A DNA stretch of 47,185 nt from Moritella dasanensis ArB 0140. GTDB taxonomy: Bacteria > Pseudomonadota > Gammaproteobacteria > Enterobacterales > Moritellaceae. Of the stretch, positions 45,732-47,185 are shown piece by piece. Positions within the stretch are counted from its first letter, which is position 1. Every line of letters starts with the position of its first letter. Under the pieces are notes generated by a model. It was not told the DNA's origin. It did no database searches and saw nothing but the letters and a program-made list of their open reading frames with translations. The position numbers and the translations under genes are program-made. The stretch is from positions 1 through 47,185 of the forward strand of contig NZ_AKXQ01000033.1 of NCBI RefSeq assembly GCF_000276805.1, written 5' to 3'.

Positions 45732-46994
45732 ATGGACTTCGAAAGTCTCGATCTAGACCATCAATTAATAGTCGCACTTACTGACAATAATCTTGTTCAA
45801 CCAACAATGATTCAACAACAAGTATTGCCAACTGCCATGGATGGTAGAGATATCCTTGCATCTGCACCGACAGGTACAGGCAAAACGCTGGCGTTTTTAT
45901 TACCAGCTTTTCAGCATCTGCTTGACTTTCCACGCCGTGAATTAGGCCCTGGACGCGTACTTATCTTGACGCCAACGCGAGAACTCGCAAGTCAAGTGTT
46001 CCAGCAAGCTAAAATGCTAGCAGCTTATACTGACCATAAAGTATCAATGATAACGGGTGGTGTTGATTATGCACTACACGCTGAAGTATTAAAAAACAGC
46101 CTTGATATTGTTATCGCAACACCAGGTCGTTTATTAGAATATATCCGTCGTGATGCATTTGAATGTGCAGCTGTTGAAGTACTTATTTTAGATGAAGCTG
46201 ACCGTATGTTAGATATGGGTTTCTATGATGACGTGAAAAAAATCACTGAAGAAATGACTCGTCGTCATCAAACAATGCTATTTTCTGCGACGTTAGAAGG
46301 TCGTGGTATTGAGCGTTTTGCTGAAGAACTATTGAAAGAGCCAGCTGAATTTACAGCGAATCCTTCACGTAGAGAAAAAGCAAAGATTCATCAATTCATG
46401 CACCATGCTGATAGTCATGCACACAAACAAGCCTTGCTTGTGCATTGGTTACGTGACGAAAGCACAACGCGCTCTATTGTATTTGTAAAAACCCGTGAAC
46501 GTCTTGCAGAGCTTGTTAGCTATCTGCAATCACAAGATATCCCTTGTGCATATTTACGTGGTGAAATGGATCAAGCGAAACGTACGCGTTCACTTAATCA
46601 ATTTAAAAATGATAAAGTAAAAGTACTTGTTGCTACTGACGTCGCCGCTCGCGGTATTGATGTACAAGATGTAAGCCATGTATTTAACTTTGATTTACCA
46701 CGTAGTGCTGAAATTTATGTTCACCGTATTGGTCGTACTGCACGTGCGGGTAAGAAAGGTACTGCGATTTCGTTGATTGAAGCACATGATCTACGTATCT
46801 TTGGTAAAATTGAACGTTATACCGAAGAAACAATTAAACGTCGTGTTATTCAAGATCTTAAGCCTACGCATAAAGTGACGGCTTCGAAGACGAAGAAGAA
46901 AGCGAAAGTCGCTGCAACTGGTAAAAATAAAGTATCAGCAAAAGCGAAGCTTAAAGCTAAAAAGCGTACTAAGAAGAATAAATCTAAAAAGTAA
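45732..46994 (+). CDS. srmB: DEAD-box RNA helicase SrmB
   Basis: 420 residues. The motifs are Q (PTMIQQQVLP), I (APTGTGKT), Ia (PTRELASQV), II (DEAD), III (SAT), IV-V (VLVATDVAARGID) and VI (HRIGRTARAG). Its start MDFESLDLDHQLIVALTDNNLVQPT and the short basic tail (KTKKKAKVAATGKNKVSAKA and more Lys) are SrmB-like. SrmB works early in 50S assembly, especially in the cold. It is near trmN6, its neighbour in E. coli. Confidence 0.93.
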   Translation: MDFESLDLDHQLIVALTDNNLVQPTMIQQQVLPTAMDGRDILASAPTGTGKTLAFLLPAFQHLLDFPRRELGPGRVLILTPTRELASQVFQQAKMLAAYTDHKVSMITGGVDYALHAEVLKNSLDIVIATPGRLLEYIRRDAFECAAVEVLILDEADRMLDMGFYDDVKKITEEMTRRHQTMLFSATLEGRGIERFAEELLKEPAEFTANPSRREKAKIHQFMHHADSHAHKQALLVHWLRDESTTRSIVFVKTRERLAELVSYLQSQDIPCAYLRGEMDQAKRTRSLNQFKNDKVKVLVATDVAARGIDVQDVSHVFNFDLPRSAEIYVHRIGRTARAGKKGTAISLIEAHDLRIFGKIERYTEETIKRRVIQDLKPTHKVTASKTKKKAKVAATGKNKVSAKAKLKAKKRTKKNKSKK

Positions 46995-47035
46995 GTAGTC
47001 GTTCAAGTTACGATTAGTGAAATTAGTCAAAATCG

Positions 47036-47067
47036 AAAAGGCGTTAAATTTATTTAGCGCCTTTTTT
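47036..47067 (+). terminator. Intrinsic terminator of srmB
   Basis: AAAAGGCG (47036-47043) pairs with CGCCTTTT near 47058-47065, extended by further A-U pairs and one G-U, then a U-tract. The remaining 118 bases to the end of the window hold nothing that I can call. Confidence 0.85.
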
Positions 47068-47185
47068 GTATCTGAATTTTGATGATGTATGGCTAATACC
47101 TGATAAGCAGGATGAGGGAATTCGAAGATATTGCTGGCAGCAAGTTAAAAGCATATGCTTTATTAAATCGCAGATATAGAAAAGG

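Overview
The window reads as ordinary chromosome of a marine gammaproteobacterium. The low-to-middle GC and the gene neighbourhoods (rcsF-trmO beside proS; rplU-rpmA-obgE divergent from ispB; yjeT-purA; trmN6 near srmB) fit a relative of Vibrio and Shewanella. Protein style suggests a Moritella-like organism, but that genus call is inference. I saw no rRNA, tRNA, CRISPR array, prophage or complete insertion sequence.

Layout. (1) 1-5.2 kb: urtA (urea-transport binding protein) on the minus strand, with a consensus sigma-54 promoter and upstream NtrC-like half sites. It diverges from a TPP-riboswitch-controlled thiBPQ thiamine transporter. (2) 5.4-7.7 kb: a minus-strand cluster of one TAT-exported molybdopterin sulfite-oxidase-like enzyme and three monoheme c-type cytochromes, with a perfect FNR-type palindrome upstream. 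(3) 7.9-9.3 kb: yihD and an unrecognised membrane-anchored protein. (4) 9.4-16.3 kb: a nine-gene minus-strand metal-acquisition cluster (PepSY-TM, DUF2271, DUF4198, a small secreted protein, a DUF6162-like protein, a ZnuA-like binding protein, ATPase, permease, and a second binding-protein-like paralogue without the usual histidines). A Fur-box-like sequence lies upstream and an intrinsic terminator sits inside it. (5) 16.4-23.6 kb: small lipoprotein, PIN-PhoH ATPase, TPR protein, atypical UbiA-type prenyltransferase, RidA-like protein, orphan solute-binding protein, rcsF-trmO, and an SLT-type lipoprotein. (6) 23.7-31.2 kb: proS, an orphan type IV pilin-like protein, a frameshifted DUF3465 gene, a patatin phospholipase, a CPA2 cation/proton antiporter and a GGDEF diguanylate cyclase. 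(7) 31.2-34.9 kb: a zinc/cadmium efflux module of ArsR/SmtB-type regulator, HD-domain hydrolase and ZntA P-type ATPase, with an operator-like palindrome over the zntA promoter. (8) 35.0-47.2 kb: purine permease, obgE-rpmA-rplU, ispB, purA, yjeT, brnQ, trmN6, an inverse-autotransporter-type beta-barrel with no passenger, and srmB.

How the parts work together. Several modules carry readable control: sigma-54/NtrC for urea uptake, TPP for thiamine uptake, FNR for the Mo/cytochrome cluster, Fur for the metal cluster and an ArsR-family repressor for zinc efflux. The most unusual observations are the Fur-linked metal cluster with its degenerate second binding protein, a 21-bp G-U-tolerant RNA stem in the obgE leader, the single-base frameshift in DUF3465, and in-frame tandem copies of the zntA tail codons plus stop.

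Many intrinsic terminators delimit the units. Start codons were moved from the longest open frame wherever a ribosome-binding site, signal peptide or family length argued for it.
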